Virus record (IMG/VR): IMGVR_UViG_3300030333_004295 | Coordinates: 1 to 20,879 of that record | Reading direction: 5' to 3' (one strand) | DNA length: 20,879 bases | Source of the DNA: a virus | Shown here: positions 19,333 to 20,879 of the stretch, in pieces | How positions within the stretch are numbered: position 1 is the stretch's first letter | Layout: each line of letters opens with the position of its first letter | Notes under the pieces: generated by a model | Database searches by the model: none | Seen by the model: only the letters and a program-made list of their open reading frames with translations | What the model was told of the DNA's origin: nothing | Made by a program: the position numbers and the translations under genes

Positions 19333-20042
19333 ACCAAGAAAAGTTAAACATGCAGGTACATAATCTTCCTGCAGCAATTATGTTAGAATGTCAATTACCA
19401 GACGAGATAGTAAATAATTTAAACGAATACTTAGACGAATACAAAGAAACAGCAGAAAAAAAATCATTAGCAGGCACATTAGTTGGACAAATACATCAAG
19501 GCGAACAACTACTCATGGATCACAAGCATCCATTATTAATGGACTATTATCGTTTTATAACATTAATGGGTGCAGATTATGTTAATGCATTTATGGATAT
19601 TACAGGCGCACAGTTTGATTCACGTACAATAGACATTGATGAACTGTGGTCCGTACACAGCTTTGAAGGAGACTACAATCCAATACACGATCACGGCACT
19701 AAAACACTTATGGGAATTAGTACAACTTGTTGGACAATGGTTCCAGAACAAATAGGAAAGTTTGGAGAAATAGAAAAAGGCAACGAAAGAAACTACAGTC
19801 TATACAATTCCTCAGGTGCTTGTGATGGATTCTTGGCTTTTACTTATGGTCGTAACGAGATTATGAATTCTGAAAGGCTGCGACCACCACAATCGATTAC
19901 ATTACAGCCTAAAGTCGGCAGACAGTTAATGTTTCCTTCGTGGATGCAACACATGGTCTATCCGTTCTTTGGTAAAGGAGAAAGGCGAACTGTCGCTGCA
20001 AACTTAAACTGTTGGAAACAAGAGGAACTAAAAAATGACTAA
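19323..20042 (+). CDS. 2OG-Fe(II) oxygenase superfamily protein
   Basis: These non-haem iron enzymes hydroxylate substrates with 2-oxoglutarate and oxygen. The 239 residues contain a WSVHSFEGDYNPIHDHGTKT block (109-128) with H122, D123 and H124, and a second block QLMFPSWMQHMVYPFFGKGE with H210, followed by R221/R222 and TVAANLNCW. FPSW-x-x-H-x-V-x-P-F and the nearby Arg are typical of the phage group 2OG-FeII_Oxy_5, where the second His completes the metal site and Arg binds 2-oxoglutarate. The first site reads HDH, so H122 with H124 or D123 may coordinate iron. The N-terminal 90 residues are helical. Such genes are known from cyanophages; the substrate is unknown. Confidence 0.85.
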   Translation: MEIDQEKLNMQVHNLPAAIMLECQLPDEIVNNLNEYLDEYKETAEKKSLAGTLVGQIHQGEQLLMDHKHPLLMDYYRFITLMGADYVNAFMDITGAQFDSRTIDIDELWSVHSFEGDYNPIHDHGTKTLMGISTTCWTMVPEQIGKFGEIEKGNERNYSLYNSSGACDGFLAFTYGRNEIMNSERLRPPQSITLQPKVGRQLMFPSWMQHMVYPFFGKGERRTVAANLNCWKQEELKND

Positions 20043-20328
20043 AAAGAAAAAAGATCCAAGACTCGCAAGAGCAGGAGTAAGCGGTTACAATAAACCAAAA
20101 CGTACTCCTAATCATCCTAAAAAGTCACATATTGTTGTAGCTAAAGAAGGTGATAAAATAAAAACAATTCGCTTTGGACAAAAAGGAGCAAAGACTGCTG
20201 GTAAACCAAAGAAAGGCGAATCAGATAAAATGAAAAAGAAACGCAAGTCGTTCAAAGCTCGACACGCTAAAAACATTGCAAAAGGTAAGATGTCTGCAGC
20301 GTATTGGGCAAACAAAGTTAAATGGTAA
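20035..20328 (+). CDS. Very basic conserved phage protein
   Basis: This 97-residue protein has about one third Lys and Arg. It starts MTKKKKDPRLARAGVSGYNK and ends in a conserved-looking block, KSFKARHAKNIAKGKMSAAY, then WANKVKW. The C-terminal block is frequent, as I recall, in phage proteins with an unknown-function domain of marine phages (DUF5872/DUF6321-like). The charge suggests DNA or RNA binding, perhaps during packaging. ATG overlaps the oxygenase gene by 8 bases. Confidence 0.78.
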   Translation: MTKKKKDPRLARAGVSGYNKPKRTPNHPKKSHIVVAKEGDKIKTIRFGQKGAKTAGKPKKGESDKMKKKRKSFKARHAKNIAKGKMSAAYWANKVKW

Positions 20329-20346
20329 TAATAAGAGAGAAACAAC

Positions 20347-20853
20347 ATGCTAACAGTAGGTGATATATTTCCTGACTTTCATTTAGACGGAGTCAACGAA
20401 AATAATGAAATAATTAAATACAACGGTTTTGAAGAAAACTGGTCTGTGTTTTATTTTTATCCAAAAGATTTTACATTCATATGCCCAACAGAGATTGCTG
20501 AAATGGATCGGCTAGTCGATGAGGGTGTATTTGTAATGGGAATAAGCGGTGACAATGAGTTTTGCAAACTTAATTGGAAAGAAAATAATTCTCTTATTAA
20601 CGGTATTAGACATCCATTGGCAGCCGATTGTGGTTTGTCTTTGTCTGATGATTTAGGCATTATTGCCTATCAAGAAGGTGTTTGCTTACGAGCAACTTTT
20701 ATTGTAGATCCTGATCAAGTTATACAACATGTATCAGTGAATGCTTTAGATACTGGTCGTAATGTAGATGAAATAATTAGAACATTAAAAGCCTTACAAG
20801 CTGGAGGACTAACAGGTTGTTCTTGGCAAGAAGGGCAGGAGTTTGTAGCGTAA
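20347..20853 (+). CDS. Peroxiredoxin (AhpC/TSA family)
   Basis: Peroxiredoxins reduce hydrogen peroxide and organic peroxides with a catalytic cysteine. The 168 residues begin with MLTVGDIFPDFHLDG and carry the active-site motif FYPKDFTFICPTEIAEMDRL, where Cys in FTFICPTE is the peroxidatic residue (residue 43). GVFVMGISGDNEFCKLNW, IRHPLAADCGLSLSDDLGII and LRATFIVDPDQVIQHV follow the AhpC/Prx1 fold. A C-terminal TGCSWQEGQEF has a Cys where the resolving Cys of AhpC-type enzymes (CPANW) occurs. It lies between the basic protein and the next gene, 18 bases after the former. A host-derived auxiliary gene for surviving oxidative stress during infection is inferred. Confidence 0.93.
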   Translation: MLTVGDIFPDFHLDGVNENNEIIKYNGFEENWSVFYFYPKDFTFICPTEIAEMDRLVDEGVFVMGISGDNEFCKLNWKENNSLINGIRHPLAADCGLSLSDDLGIIAYQEGVCLRATFIVDPDQVIQHVSVNALDTGRNVDEIIRTLKALQAGGLTGCSWQEGQEFVA

Positions 20854-20879
20854 TGGCAACTAAAAAAGTAAAAGATAAT
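20853..20879 (+). CDS. 5' end of next gene (partial)
   Basis: ATG 20853 overlaps the stop of the peroxiredoxin gene (TAATG) and encodes MATKKVKDN before the window ends. Nothing can be said about its function; the large terminase subunit or another packaging gene is expected nearby from the gene order. Confidence 0.5.

Overview
The window reads as part of the genome of a lytic, tailed double-stranded DNA phage with a T7-like (podovirus-type) replication module. The low G+C, the adenosylcobalamin-dependent ribonucleotide reductase, the phage-encoded 2OG-Fe(II) oxygenase and peroxiredoxin, and several small proteins that resemble those of marine phages suggest an aquatic phage, perhaps one infecting SAR11-like or other low-GC marine bacteria. 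The host assignment is inference. No integrase, repressor, tRNA or phage RNA polymerase gene is visible. The clearest promoters fit host sigma70 consensus, so host RNA polymerase is probably used.

Layout. (1) 1-1291, plus strand: the 3' end of the structural module, namely an acidic repeat-rich virion-like protein (open at the left edge) and a membrane-anchored coiled-coil protein. (2) 1288-11828, minus strand: nucleotide and DNA metabolism. In transcription order this is an uncharacterised basic protein, a 40-codon cytosine-C5 methyltransferase stub, a Mom-like DNA modification protein, a promoter, a coiled-coil peptide, an SSB-like protein, an acidic protein, primase-helicase, DNA polymerase A, an HNH endonuclease, a PD-(D/E)XK exonuclease, an acidic protein, a T7 endonuclease I-like resolvase, a zinc-ribbon protein, a DUF3310 protein, class II ribonucleotide reductase and a small hypothetical protein. 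(3) 11849-17642, minus strand: about 20 small, often acidic genes, tightly packed with ATGA or TAATG overlaps and strong ribosome binding sites, typical of early host-takeover genes, plus a GP88-like protein. (4) 17643-18321: a 680-bp gene-free AT-rich control region with tandem 29-bp repeats, G-tracts, two perfect inverted repeats and a pair of near-consensus divergent promoters. (5) 18322-20879, plus strand: terminase small subunit, several small genes, a 2OG-Fe(II) oxygenase, a basic protein, a peroxiredoxin and the first codons of the next gene.

How it works together. The control region splits transcription into a leftward early/replication arm and a rightward packaging/structural arm. 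The leftward arm supplies dNTPs (NrdJ), replication (helicase-primase, polymerase, SSB), recombination and junction processing (exonuclease, endonuclease I) and DNA modification (Mom-like). Further promoters at about 14449-14477 and 10709-10737 re-initiate leftward transcription. Two gene-free leaders, upstream of primase-helicase and of SSB, carry repeated or nested inverted repeats that look like structured RNA or origin elements.

Most unusual points: the truncated C5-methyltransferase start joined to a Mom-like gene; the divergent promoter whose two -35 boxes lie in a 13-bp inverted repeat; the repeat and G-tract region; the duplicated structured leader; and a chain of related acidic mini-genes linked by a recurring 12-mer that is both the 3' coding end of one gene and the ribosome binding site of the next.
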